Below, piece by piece: positions 38,601 to 51,900 of a DNA stretch of 64,000 nt. The stretch comes from Tubiluchus corallicola (lineage: Eukaryota > Priapulida > Priapulimorpha > Priapulimorphida > Tubiluchidae): the NCBI GenBank assembly GCA_030141605.1, contig JAQGDQ010000003.1, positions 1,631,501 to 1,695,500 of the forward strand. The letters run 5' to 3'. A program made the translations under genes and the position numbers. A model generated the notes under the pieces. It was given only the letters and a program-made list of their open reading frames with translations. It had not been told where the DNA came from and ran no database searches. The stretch's first letter is position 1, and every line of letters starts with the position of its first letter.

Positions 38601-41600
38601 GGGTTATCTTTAGCTTATTTATACGCCAAAGATGGAGCAACGATTATAGATTTCTAAAAACTATGTATGGCGAAGTTGGCCTGTGAAGCACAGAAAACTC
38701 GAAAAAAATAAACCTAACAGTAATTGTACCAACCAAATGGTTTCCACATTCTTGAAATAAAGTTGGCGTGTCTGCATCTGCATCTCCTATCTGGAGGATC
38801 CCATATTCTGAAGTTTGCCTAAACTGCGTGAAGTTACTTTGGCAGAAGTTAAAAGTGACCAGAACACTGTTTTCTAGTTGGCTAAAGGAAAGAGCTGTAT
38901 TGCCACAGGGCAGTCTGTAGTATCTATGAGTATTAATGTTTCAAAATATTTAAAAAGGGATTTAAGGACCTCCAAGGATTTAAGTAAATTCTTACACCAT
39001 ACATTCCGAATGCATAAAGTAACTAAGGTGTTTGGAATACGCGACAATACGGCAGACCCGCCGACACAAATTCCGATACATATGTAACTACTCTTAACGA
39101 AATTAAAGAACAACAGGGCTCTAGCGTTAGTCCCATGCACATTATAAACCTTACCATTTATGTTAATCTTTGTCACACACAGCAATGTTGTGCTGCTAAT
39201 TAGAGATGGCCAGTCATCTACTCAGTTTATCAGGCAAGACGAGCAACAGTGAAGGCAAGGTTTCTACAATTATTTCGACTCAATACCACAATACCAGTCG
39301 TCTGTAGCTTTGATATGTCCAGTGTTTGACAAAAAATCCTAAAGCAGCTTTTAAGATTTCTGGCAGTACTCATTAAGACTCGAACCGTAGCCTCACAGGC
39401 AGGATTTTTGCTAACAGTGCTTTACTGCATGACTAGGCGCAAAGGAATAAATTTTGAGGCGAGCGCTACGTTCAACAATGTTCATCATCATTCAGCTTCG
39501 CAATTTCCCATTTGAAGTTGTCATGATCACAAACTTCAATTTCCATCTCTAAACACCGTCGCAAAGTTTACCGTTCCTTCCCAAAACGCCTAAAACAAAG
39601 CAGAACAAGACCCGACCATACGAGGTGGCGACCTCTAGGGGAAGTTGCTCTCCAAATTAAGTTTCAGTCATCAATTGGAATGCAAATATTAACAATTACG
39701 GTGGCGAATGAGTGTTGGCATCGAGGCGTGGAATTGTTCTGGCTAGAGACTCGATCTGTCTTGTGCAATTTGTTTGCCAGAACCTCAGGGCTTTGTACAA
39801 TCATCAAGCAGCAAAGAGTTATGATTAGACTTTACACGTGGGACTATCATAACACTAGGTTTATATTCAAATGTATTCTTTTACATCGCTTCTTATTCAT
39901 GGGCACAGATCGAGTGTTAGTCGCCAACAAAATTAATTTCTCTTGTTCGGGGAAAGATTAATGCGTTTATGAAAGCGACGAGACACTCCCTCTTTTACCC
40001 AAATCAAATTAAGTTTGAGAGCAAAGACCAAATGCATTACACCGAACATGCAAACGGAGTGGACCGTTTGATTGTGATGGATTTAAACTGATTTAAACTG
40101 ATTCTATCGTAAGAATGAATTATATTCAATTTTACATATTTTTTAGCCTACATTCATCGATCAATATTAAGTGTGCTTATAACGTAATGAACTTGCTTGG
40201 CAAGCTTGATACTTCTACAAAATAATAGAAAAGAACATGTCATAAGTTAAATCAATGATAACGTTAATAAGGGCGTAGAGAAACCAAGTGTCAAAAATAT
40301 TGGTGCCGGTTTAACTCGATTCAACCTAAGTTGGACTAAAGTTTGTTAAATACAGTTATAAAAGATCATTAACAAAGATGCCGCTCAACAACATGACTAC
40401 AGTAGCTGTTTATTGCGACCAAATGTAATAAATTTGTACCTTGCATTACTTAACAAGTTTTCAAAGTCGCTTTGCTATAGGTATAATTTATACTCAATGT
40501 CAGATAAAGATAATGATTTTTTAATTTTGATTATTTATTACTCCCGACATCTTACATTTGTATATTATTACAATACTACTTAGTAGATAGCACCAACATG
40601 CTATTAAATGCTTAAATATATACACGCACTAACATTCTTTTCGGAGTGTTCATCCTGTATATAAACCATGGGTAATGAAAATTAAGCAAGTTATTACAAA
40701 ACAGCATATGTTTGAGATGTTTTACAATATCTTTGATATCGTAGCAGTATCTTAGATATAAAATCATACTGTTTTGGTCATCTTGGATTGGCCTTTCCAA
40801 CACTGGGGGTGTTAGATCAAGGATGATAGAAGAAGATGCGTCAGCAACATTCGTATTGTCGCATTTTAGGAGCAACCTGACTTGAGACTGATGCACTGAG
40901 CACATAAAAGTATTCCCATAGTGATATTATACCATGAGCATTAGCCATCGACTGACTTTTATTATAGCTATCTGGTTCCATGGAGCAACCCATTACTCCC
41001 CATTCAGCTTATAATAAACATCAGACTTAATAAAATATTTAAAATTGCCTGCGTATTGTGTATACAAATGGTCGGCTAATGATGAGAAGCTAATGGCAAA
41101 AATCGCGTGTTGGGTCCTGCGAGAGATCACCATCAAAAGCAAAGAGTTCGAGATCTCTGTTTCGCTTTCTTTCTTGCGTTTTTTCTTTCAGTATTGACAG
41201 GACTATAATAAAGCGTGGCAAAGTTCAGAAAGAAGGCTCTTACATTATTCATGAATGGCTGAAAGTGTAGAAATAGCTCTCCTGGAGGAATAACCCGTTA
41301 TCTGTGGGCCATTGTTATATGCGTCTATTGGTGCATTTTAGATTTGATTTTACTGTCAGAATGAGATCCGCGAAAGTCAAAAGATTCTTAGTATAAGATC
41401 ATTTACCATAAACGATTACTTTACTCTTACATTTCTTATGACAGGAGGGTACAATAATTAAATGTACTCTATAGATGTTTTTAATTAAATTGAATCGAGG
41501 GTCATTTTGTAGAAGAACAGAAAAAATTCGTCATCATTACGTCGTGGTCATCGTCTTTGGTTTAAGTAACTAATTTTTATTTTCTAAATTATTTTATTTT

Positions 41601-42956
41601 GGTACTTAAAAACGTCCTAATAATCATTTGTTACGATGTGTATAAAATTTGAAACCCTACTATAAGTAGCGAATTATGTACAAATGTGCAAACTAACATG
41701 TATGAAAGTCCTTTTAAATGATAATTTTATTCAGGCTAATATTAGGTTGTTAATAAAGTAAAAGTTTTTGCAAAGAATCCAAACTTTGTGCCAGTACGCC
41801 TATACAGCATCTGCAGAGCCTGCTCATAGAACCGTGAATTAGGAAGTGAAAGGCGATAGATGCTTATCCAATTGATTCTTATCTGCTACTGATTAGCATC
41901 AAAAGTTCAAAATAATCAAAAACCGTGAATTTCATCCGCTGAAACCGGTAAACACTCCATAATGATTTCTACATAACGATATCTGCTTTTGTTACAATAA
42001 TTACGGTTCTGATATTTTAAATAAATTTATTGCTTTATCAGACAATTTTTTTACTGATTTGTTAAATCAAATATTTTATTGCTATAAAATGTTTTAAGTA
42101 AGACAACGCTCAGCCACTAACACATTATAATTCATTCATTAAAATGATTAAATAACAAAAACTTTACACAACAACGCGCAGACTTTGACAATAGCAACAA
42201 TTAACTGAATAGAAAAATCTTCAAACACTTTAGCGAAAGAAGGTCGTTTAAAACGCGAACAACTTTCGCTAGCTTTTACGGAAAAAGTGTGAAATTAAGA
42301 ATAAATGAAAGAATGAACTAACGAACGAGTAAATCTATGAATGTGAACGACCGAATGACTGAGCTAATAAGCAGTTAATTAATACAAATAGTTCCTATAA
42401 GCGATCTCTGCAAAATTTTTCGACAAAAACCTCTTAACATTGCCATACTTAACAAAACTCGCGTTCTTATAACATTGTATATATTATGTTCCGTGCAAAA
42501 TTTTTTGGCAACAACCTGTTGAAACTTTTCATATCTCACACAAAGCTGTTCTGAGTACATAATTGTGTGAAATTAATCTTCCAAGGCGTCGTTTTAAATG
42601 ATTTTTGGCGTAAAGTTTTCATGTGAAGATGTAGCAGTACTCTAAGCCTCTAGTTTGTTATTATCACCTCTTCCCATCACAGTCATTGACAACATATATC
42701 CGTGATTGCTATTCTGATAATTGGCAACAATTTTTCCCTGCTTGGTTACCCTGCGTCTGATTCAAGAGCGGATAAGGTTCAAATTTCACTTTTCAATGGT
42801 GCTTCCGCAATGTGCCGAGGAAGGTTTATTTAAAACAAGATTTTGGTTTCATCAGAATACGAGTGAGCTGTATACGTGCAAGGTAGTGCAAAATATTGTG
42901 AACGTGAATTCGTCCAAATACTACATGTGTCGTACGTGCCATAAATAGACGTAGTC

Positions 42957-42989
42957 ATGAAGATAATTCACTTTTTAGTCCTAATAGCG
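42957..42989 (+). CDS. ZP gene exon 1, signal peptide
   Basis: ATG opens MKIIHFLVLIA and ends GCG|gtatgt in phase 0. Exon 2 begins in phase 0 with PLVDCQH, giving a basic-hydrophobic-polar signal peptide. The join is inferred, and other small exons could lie in the 1.8-kb intron. Confidence 0.65.
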
Positions 42990-45900
42990 GTATGTTAATT
43001 TTTTTCTTATAATGAAAATTTAATTTTGCTAATTTTGAGGTCTTGTGCATACTATTTGTTAAGACTTCGCTATAGCTAAAAATGCGACAATATGTATAAA
43101 AAAATATAATAACACATAAAAAGAAATATCAAATTAATATACTGAAAAAATAATAATTACATACAATGAGAATGCTCCATTGTGTGCTAGAAGAAATTGT
43201 GTGCAATATTATTACATACAATGAGAATGTTCCAATGTGTGCTAAAAGAAATCGTGTGCGTTTGCTACAGAAAAATTTTCTAGGAATTCAAAACAGTTAT
43301 TTACGCTTTACTAGAGAAACGGGTAACTCTATTACACTCATAAATAAACAATCATTTTAACGCACACATTTAGTTAAGAGAAGACTGTAACTAAGCAGCC
43401 CATATCTCATAAACTGCTGTAAAAGCATAATTTCAAAGGTTATTAATCAACAGTGGATTAGATTATCGTTGAATACTTAAGATTTGATTAGTTTTAGATT
43501 ATAGTAGTAGACTTCACAATAGAATAATTATAATCAATTGCATAGTGCAACATAAATAAGAGATGGGCTGCTGTAATCTAACCTATATATACGTGTATAC
43601 ATACATACAATATATACGGGTTAGATTACAGCAGCCCATCTCTTATTTATTTTGCACTATGCAATTGATTATAATTATCCATTGATTATTGATTGATATA
43701 TATTAAACATATATATAGACATATATATTTTTTAATACTGTGGTATTATTAGCGCGTATATTAGTATAACTTAAATAGCATTTTTAATATACTGAAATAT
43801 TCTGTATGTAAATGAAAATATTAAATTATTGACTGTTTTTGCCCATGTCGTAAGTATCGCAACTAAACTGCCGCTTCACATGAAATTCGACTGGAATAAA
43901 TAACCTTAATGTTAAAAACTAGCCGAAGAAACTAAATAGTTTCCTTCACAAGATAATGTACTTGACCACACAATTAAGCAGAGTGGTGTGATAGTCTCAT
44001 TAGCCAAACTTGATCACTGAAGCAGTGTTTACTTTCGGCCGCAGAAATACGAGTTCAATTCTATGAACAGGTTTCTATGAAAAAAATCTATTTGTTATTT
44101 TTGAGTGACACTTTTTATGATACACTAAAAATAAAAATAAAATAAGAGGAATAAACGGGACGTTTTGTACTGTAAGTTGCAAGCGCAAGCTGTAATGAAA
44201 TCACTTGAGTTATAATCATAATAGTGTTCGTCACTGGTTTCTTTGATGTATGGGTTTCTTTTTTTGTTACTCATTTCATTTCGAAATAGAGTAAGCGATC
44301 AGGATTGTAAATTCAAAGTGCTAAATTTGAGCGCTTTTGTGAAAAGTAAATAAAGTACGCGCCTTGTAGGGCGTTTCTAGGTTCAAACTGTTTTAGCAGT
44401 GTATTTTGCTTCACAAACAAAAGTGATGCTATCTCGTGTTTACCCGATACCTTCAGTGAGATTTTTTTCAGTTTGAAAAATATACGTAAGGGAGAATATA
44501 CAGGGTGTTCCAGAAAAAAACAGTACAGTAGAAATATGTTGATATGCGGAAATACGCTGATCACATTCCAAGCAGTTGAACGTTAAGTCATACAATGAGA
44601 TTTCTATCTCGACCTAGTAAGTCTGAGCATGACTTAACTCTCAACTGCATTTTTTTGTGATTTCCTCTACATACTATTTCTTCTGGCACATCATGTACAT
44701 TCACACAAATCACGTTGTACGTACGGTCACCTCAAATTTTGATGAAACAATTTTGTTTTAGCCGCTAGTAGACTGTCAACATCCTGCAGCAGACCAAAAC
44801 GGATTTGATCCAGAAGATCCGCCCAACAGATTCCCAACTGGCCGGACTCCATATACCAGAGCTCTCCGCAGGCTTCCACAAAGAGGTCTTCCACCAAGAA
44901 CTCCACATTCACGCAGAAGAAGACCTAAACGCCCTCAGGTTCCTGAACCGCAAATAAATGGTGAATTAATCAGTCTGCTGAGAAGCAAGCTCAGGGAGTT
45001 ACCTCCAAACATTAATTATGGCTTCAATCCTTTTCAACATGAACCAAAGCAATCTTCTCCAGAAGCGCTCTCCCCATATTTGCTAAAAGGCGATGAGTAC
45101 TATAGAGAGCGCAAGCAAAAACAGAAACTTGCTACAACTACACCACCACCATTAACTGCCAAAGACATTAGTCGTTTGAGGAAACAGCTGAATCACCACG
45201 CAATGCTGTATCCACGACGGGTACCACCAGACTTAGCTCATCTACTTGAAAACGTAGAACTTAGCAAAGACGTGCCAGACAGAGGAATTCCCCTACCTAG
45301 CATACTGGAAAATGGAGATGAACTTAGTAGGGCCTTAAGATCAGGGCGCCATGGACAAGGGAGTGGGAGACATGGTTTAAAGACAATGTTTTCTAATAGG
45401 CACGATCCAAAATTTCAAATGGATAACCGGTTTCAAACGGGCAGGGTAGAAACCACGCTGTACGAACATGATGCAAATGGTGTGTATAGTGTGCCAATCG
45501 ATTCTCACCCACAAATATCTGACTTTGGTTCAAGAGGTCCTGTTATAAGACGCAGACAGAATAACAGGCACTTCAAACCGTTTAGCAAAAGAAGACTCGG
45601 CGGGTTGCCTAGACATTTCGAGCCATTTAACCAAGTTCCGTCCAGATCTCGCCACTTTGCTCGAACAAACTCATTGAAAAAACCGCCTGGAAGGCTCGGT
45701 GATGCAGAACGGATGAAAGTGTCTAGCGTAATGAACAGCGTCAAATATGATATACATGCCAACCCAGCAACTGTGCTTTCATCGCAAGCAAGGATTACTG
45801 GTAATGTGGGCGTATCACAAAATGCTTCACCAAGTCTAGTAACTTTTTATGAACACACAAGAGTAATTGTTCCACCTTTTTAAATCCATAAAATTATAAT

Positions 45901-48900
45901 TTTGCAGAAGGGTTAATTATTCTTAATACTGGACATAAAAATTATCAAATTACTATTCATGCATTCTTTAGTAGTTAGATGAAAATTAATTTCAAAGATT
46001 TGTTCGAAAAATATTAAGAAGACGGTAGCGTGTAGTAAAATGCTAAAATATAATCTATGCACTTTAGGTGTTAAAGGAAGGTGCGATCCAAGGAAAAATG
46101 AAATGATTATTGATGTTCATTTTGCTGGCCAGGATTTCACTGGCCTGGTTCAAACCACACACTATTCAGGACCACATTGTTCCAGCTCTAGTGAAGATGC
46201 AAAGTTCAGTGGAGGAATTAGACTGCAATATCCCCTAGACTCCTGTGGAACACAGATATCAACTTCCGTAAGTAAAGTGTTCTTTTACAAGTTGCTTTTG
46301 CGAACTTAGAAATAGACAATGTTTACTTTTTTCATGGAATTCTACATGCTATAAGAGAATCCTACTTTCATGAAACGTTTTAATGTTACATTAAGTGCAT
46401 TATTTATAAGCGCTAAATACTAAATACATACTACTAAATGATATTTCAGCAAATTGTTATATTTTTTACCGCAATCGGCATTATATTTCCCTACATTCTG
46501 ACAGAAAGCTCGTGTGATACTCGTTTACAAATTTTAGGTCACATTGAATAGCTTTAAGTAGTAATAACGTTTTTTTCATGTAACTATTAATCAGTATTAT
46601 CCACTATAGGTCCTAACAGGTCTATAATACGAATTTGTTCTTGCAGGACGTACCATACGCACACGAGTTTACAGGAGTTATGTCTCCAGGTCCATCCACG
46701 TTCTATAACACCATTGCAGTTATGCAGAACGGACACTCAGCTAGAACATACGACGTGAAATGTTCGTTTGAGAACGGACGCCATAAACCACGCATTAACT
46801 TCTACGCATCACCCAGGTACGTTGTTAGTTTTTTCCAACAGAAGAACACAAGGCTTCAGAAAGGCTGGCTTGGGGATGATGAGAAAGAGTTGTGAAGAAG
46901 TTCGACATACAAACTCCGGCAGTTTATAATATCTAAGGGTGGGCAAATTTTGTTTTTTTCAATGACCTTGGGAGGTTCATTCAAGGCAAAGGTTAATTTT
47001 GTGTAGAAAGTATGGCACTCTAGTTTCATCCCACGCCGGGTTTTAGCCATAGTTGGCTGACACTGACACGGGTGATGAGATCTCGTGCAAAGTGCGAAGC
47101 GCTAATTGTTTCAAGTTATTGTATTACGTACAAGTTATTATTATCTTTATGCTGATATTTTACGAATTGCAATCAGGACCCAAAGGTTAAAGGTTACCAG
47201 TCATTGGTCTATTAAATCTGTTGACTTTGACAGTTTCAAAAATATGCAAGGCAGTGCATAAAACTGACAAAAAAGGACCGCAGAAATGGTAATTTACTGG
47301 AATTTGACGTTGATTGAAACTCAAAGAGTTAAGAGTCCTAAATTTCAGGTTACCCTTCTTAACATCATTATGTATTGTGAGTTAATAAACAATGAACAGC
47401 ATCGCCGGAAATGTACATGAGAGATTTTAAAACCTGCCATGTGTTGATTAACTTGCAGTACTTTCACATATATAGGGGACAAATTTTAGTTGGTACTGGG
47501 TGACATTTTTTGAACAGGTGGTTCAAGGTTAAAAGCGATTTTCAACGACACACCGAGCACTTGTGAATCTTATGCAGCGTGCCTGCAACACGTTGCAAGG
47601 CCAATGATTGGCAAATAAGACTTGTTACACTAACAACATGTAAAATGTATTCCATTTTAGCAGCTCATTATTCTTAAAGGAAAGAACACTTGAATGAAAA
47701 CGTATATGTAGAAAATATTTCTGTCTGCCATCAACTAATGAGTTAAAATCTACAACAGTGCTGCCATCTATGATGCCACGGAAAAGTTAAACTTAATAAG
47801 CAATAAGCATAAGAGAGTCAGGAAAGTTTGTTGAACATGACAATAAAATGTTTTTTTTACTAGAAAAGTACTAAGAGATGTATCTGATGACGCTGTTACA
47901 AATACAGTGTGTTAAACGGTAAAGCACATACTTCAACTGTAATTTTGTGTTCATTTCCTGTAAAACCCAGATGAAAATAGCTGTTACATATTGTGCATCT
48001 TTTCTAACATAAGTCAATAAAAAATACAGAATGTTAGGTCACATTTTCTGTTTCGCATCTTTCCACATACCAATTAATTACCGGGTTATCCTGTGTTTTT
48101 AGAAAGCAATCTATATCAGATCCTCTACAGGCAACTATATTAGGTAACAGCCTCAATGTGGAAAACAGCCACATAACAGGTAAGCATAGCAAGGTTGAAC
48201 AATGACAGAAAAATTCAAGATACGAATTAAAAATTTTAACCTGTGCAAAATGTAAAGTTTCTATAGTGTAGACTAATGTAGCAAATAGCTGCATGTACTG
48301 CAAACATTACGTTGACAACAAATGTATGTAAAAATACATTTTTGTATCATTTTTCATCTGAGAACAGTTTTCTGCAGTTCATCTTCGTCATTTTCTTGCA
48401 TTTTTTGCAGATATTCTTAGTAAGTTTGATGTCAGTAAAGGCTACTTGGCAAATTTTACACTCTTAATTAGGTTATTCTACTGCCCGAAAACAAAAAATG
48501 ACGTCAGATCATAAATTAAACTGAATGAGAGAAGATGTAGTTCACAAATGGACCATGATTTAACTCAGCAGACTGAGATTAGGCTTATTGATTATAGTTT
48601 TAAACTACTTGAAACACAAGTAACATTGATTTCACAGAAGTTCAGTCTGCTTGTGAAGGAGGTGTTGACTTCATCATGGTTTCCATCCACTTCCAATTTC
48701 CTTTCACGGGCACCATATACACCAATGGTTATTATGGAGTAGGACAATGCATGTGGGATTTTGATAGTGCACTGGAAGGGTACTTGCAGATCCCAGTGGA
48801 TGCATGTGGTACAATGGGACATTATCCAGTAAGTGAAACAGTAAAACTGTCGGACTTGTAAAAAAACAAGCTCGGAAAACGTCTAGTAATGGAGTGAGCA

Positions 48901-51900
48901 ATTTTGCAATCAATATTCCGTTAATAGTAACTCTGTATCTATATCGGAATCTGCTGAAGAATTGGAATCATTTAGGACTAAGTGAATAAAACTCCAGATA
49001 AATAAACCAAGCAAATGTGTAGAGACAAGCAACTTTAAGTTGCTGTACTATCTACAGATTTAAAAGTTGAAAGACACCAAAACGCGCTCGAGCAAACATC
49101 ATAGACATTTTGTAAAATTGAAGAAAAAGTACTAACAACTAAACAAACAGCACACGGATAAGAGTGTATCTTGAATGATAAGGCTCTGAGACTTACACAA
49201 TAAGAACAACAAGTAGTGTGTTGAAAATAGGTGAAACTGCGGTTTTGACAATTATCACTTACCAAGAAAATGTTTTATGAATCCAAACACATATTTTTGT
49301 TTTCGTTGTTTATGTAGTTAAGTGTTTAACTTACACATTTACTGTTCAACAAATTTCAATAAAATGTTTTGCTTGTTACAGAAAAGCAAGCACGAACAGT
49401 TCATATACAAGAATGACATCATCATCATGCCATACAGACAAGAAGGAAACCTTATATCTGCTTCAGACACTGCACATCATATAAGTTGTGCATCCGGCCA
49501 ATCACCAAGGATAACAGGCTTTAGACAAGTATGTTTGAGAACTGCTTAAAGTACTAGCAGCACAGTAATCAAAATATGTTTTAATTACAATCAGATCAAA
49601 ATACATTCTACAGATTTTCTTTACGTCGCTTAAAAATCTATTTGTTTATTGTTTGTGTATTATAGTCTACTACAGAGCCAGTGAGCATCATGGTCAACTC
49701 TATATTTTCTGCTTTTCTGCTTCAGTCACTACTGAAAAATCAAGAAACATGAAAATGCATTTAGATATGAAGCTGAATGATTGTTAAAATACTGGTAATA
49801 ATTCTTACATAGGATGTAGATTTTGGAGTCACTGTAGATCCGGGAATTGATTTCCATAATATCAGTGCTGGCGTGAACATACAGGAGAGCACACCAAGCA
49901 AGATGGCAGCTAATTTAGGAATAAATGTGGTAGTTGGGTAATTATTAGTTAACGGAATTATAATGGCATGCCATTTACATAAAATGACCACCGGCCATAT
50001 TTTTAAACATAAAAATATAAGACTATAAGAATGACAGTTCAAGCTAAAAGGCCACGATAATGTCTTTAAATTCTCTATAAAAACGATATCCAGCTGTTTC
50101 ATAAACATTTATTATAAATTTCATTATATTTTTACTAAAGAAAGTCAACATTTCTACTGCACACTAACAGTCATAGCCAGGAAATATATAAAGAATGATT
50201 TAAAATTCAGAACAAAATAAAAACACAGGACAAAATGTATGGAAACAATAGTCACAGAGGAAAAAAAAAGACGTAAACTATCATTAATGATTAATTAAAG
50301 AAGCAATATATTTAGACATTAAAATATTTTGTTAGTTTCTCTGACGTGTGATCAAGTGATAAGATTATGACATTAGGTTCATTTTGGGGAAACAGCAGAA
50401 ATTTGCAAGTATGAATTACATGTGAGTGCTTTGTAATTTGAGAAGCTTTTTACAGCTTTGACTTTAATAGAGCAAAGACTTTATGTGCAGCTAGAAACAT
50501 CATAAAAGGCACATAGTTGAATCTGCTTAATTGTACAAAACTCTACGTTAGCTTTAAACCAGTATCAAGGTTTTGCTCCACAGAATATTTTGTTGTCTAA
50601 ATAAATTGCTTCTTTGATTAATCCTCAAAGGTAGTTCACATATTTTCATTTTTTTCATCCATGACTGTTTCCATAGATGCTCGTAGTGTTGTCATAACAT
50701 ATTTATCCTGTTCTGAATTTTAAATAATTGTTTATATTTTCTTTATACTCTATAAATTTCCTGACGATAACTGCTAAGGTGCAGTAGAAACATTGGATTT
50801 TCCAATAAAAATGTAGTAAAATTTATTATGCAGTGGATTGTTTATAAAAGGACACAATATTGTCTGCTCTGGTAGCTGCAGTAATTTACTCCAAAAAGTC
50901 TTAGTCAATAAGACAAGCTTGTTATTTTACTTTAGTATTCTTACAATGCCAGTTCCTGCAATTATAAATCTAAAATTCCAAGTTCTTATATACTTCATGT
51001 AGGACTAGCACACAAGGACCTCCGACAACAACAGAGCATCAGACAACTGAAGAAGACTACTACAAAGCCAGACTTGGATTCGAAATTCCTGTAAGCTACT
51101 CTGAAAAGGAAGACCGAAAGAACTTTGCAGCAACATATCAAACTGGTGTGAACTATGGGGTTCCAATAGCACCATACAATAATCGCTTGCCGCACTACCC
51201 TCCCCTGCAAGGTTTGGTGCTAGATAAGAAAGAGAAAAAAAAGAAACGACGAGAAGTACCTGTTGTTCTCCTAAAAGTTGTGAACAGCACAAACATTTTT
51301 GATTCGCCTGCTGAGCGGTTGAAGATCGGAAAAAATGCATCTCTGGTACTATTCTGGAAACAAGATGGTATGCGACTATGTGTAAAGCACATTAGTTTAT
51401 CATGTTTTTAGTTCATTTTAAAAAATCCAAAATACTCGAGGCTGCAAGAGTTCAAAAACACTTTCTTTATAAATTTGAATCATTTTCAGCTAATGGAAAA
51501 GTGGTTCAAATTATTGCTTTATAATTAGAGTGAGTGATTGTCATACATGAAGCTGCAGAACCCAAACCTTCTGAATTCCAGTTACTTTGCTAGCCATTAC
51601 AAGCAAGGAAAATAAAAACTGCTGATGGTTGACAGCTTTTGTTTTATGTAAGCACTTTAACTATTTCAGATTACTGGGATTTGGCATTTAGTTCTTGCTA
51701 TGCTCACGATGGATCTGGATATGAAAAAATTTCTTTGCTAGATGAAAATGGGTAAACAATCCACTATATTAAAACTAACACAGTGCATAATTCATTATTG
51801 TAAAAAAAGAACTACTTTAAGGAGAGGATTAAATTCTTGAGATCTTATTCTGAATACTAACAACTTTTTTTGGTTTGGCCAGATGTCCAGTGTACAGCAG

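Larger units (their letters stand above)
34712..42956. other. Intergenic region between divergent EBF (-) and ZP (+) genes
   Basis: About 8.2 kb presumably holding both promoters. It contains the COE palindromes, a GAAT-type tetranucleotide tract and a Penelope-like terminal fragment. Around 37,900-38,030 there are two tRNA B-box-like strings (GGGGTTCGAAGG, TAGTTCAAATACC) that may be SINE debris. No coding exon recognised. Confidence 0.7.

Noticed and set aside
44500-44530. ATACAGGGTGTTCCAGAAAA, reminiscent of a mariner terminal repeat
   Set aside because: No matching inverted end or transposase sequence was found nearby; a single short string is not enough.
45080-45883. Separate 267-codon gene starting at 45,080
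   Set aside because: The frame continues upstream to the acceptor at 44,761, 45,080 is TTG not ATG, and it is spliced at 45,800 into the ZP-N exon.
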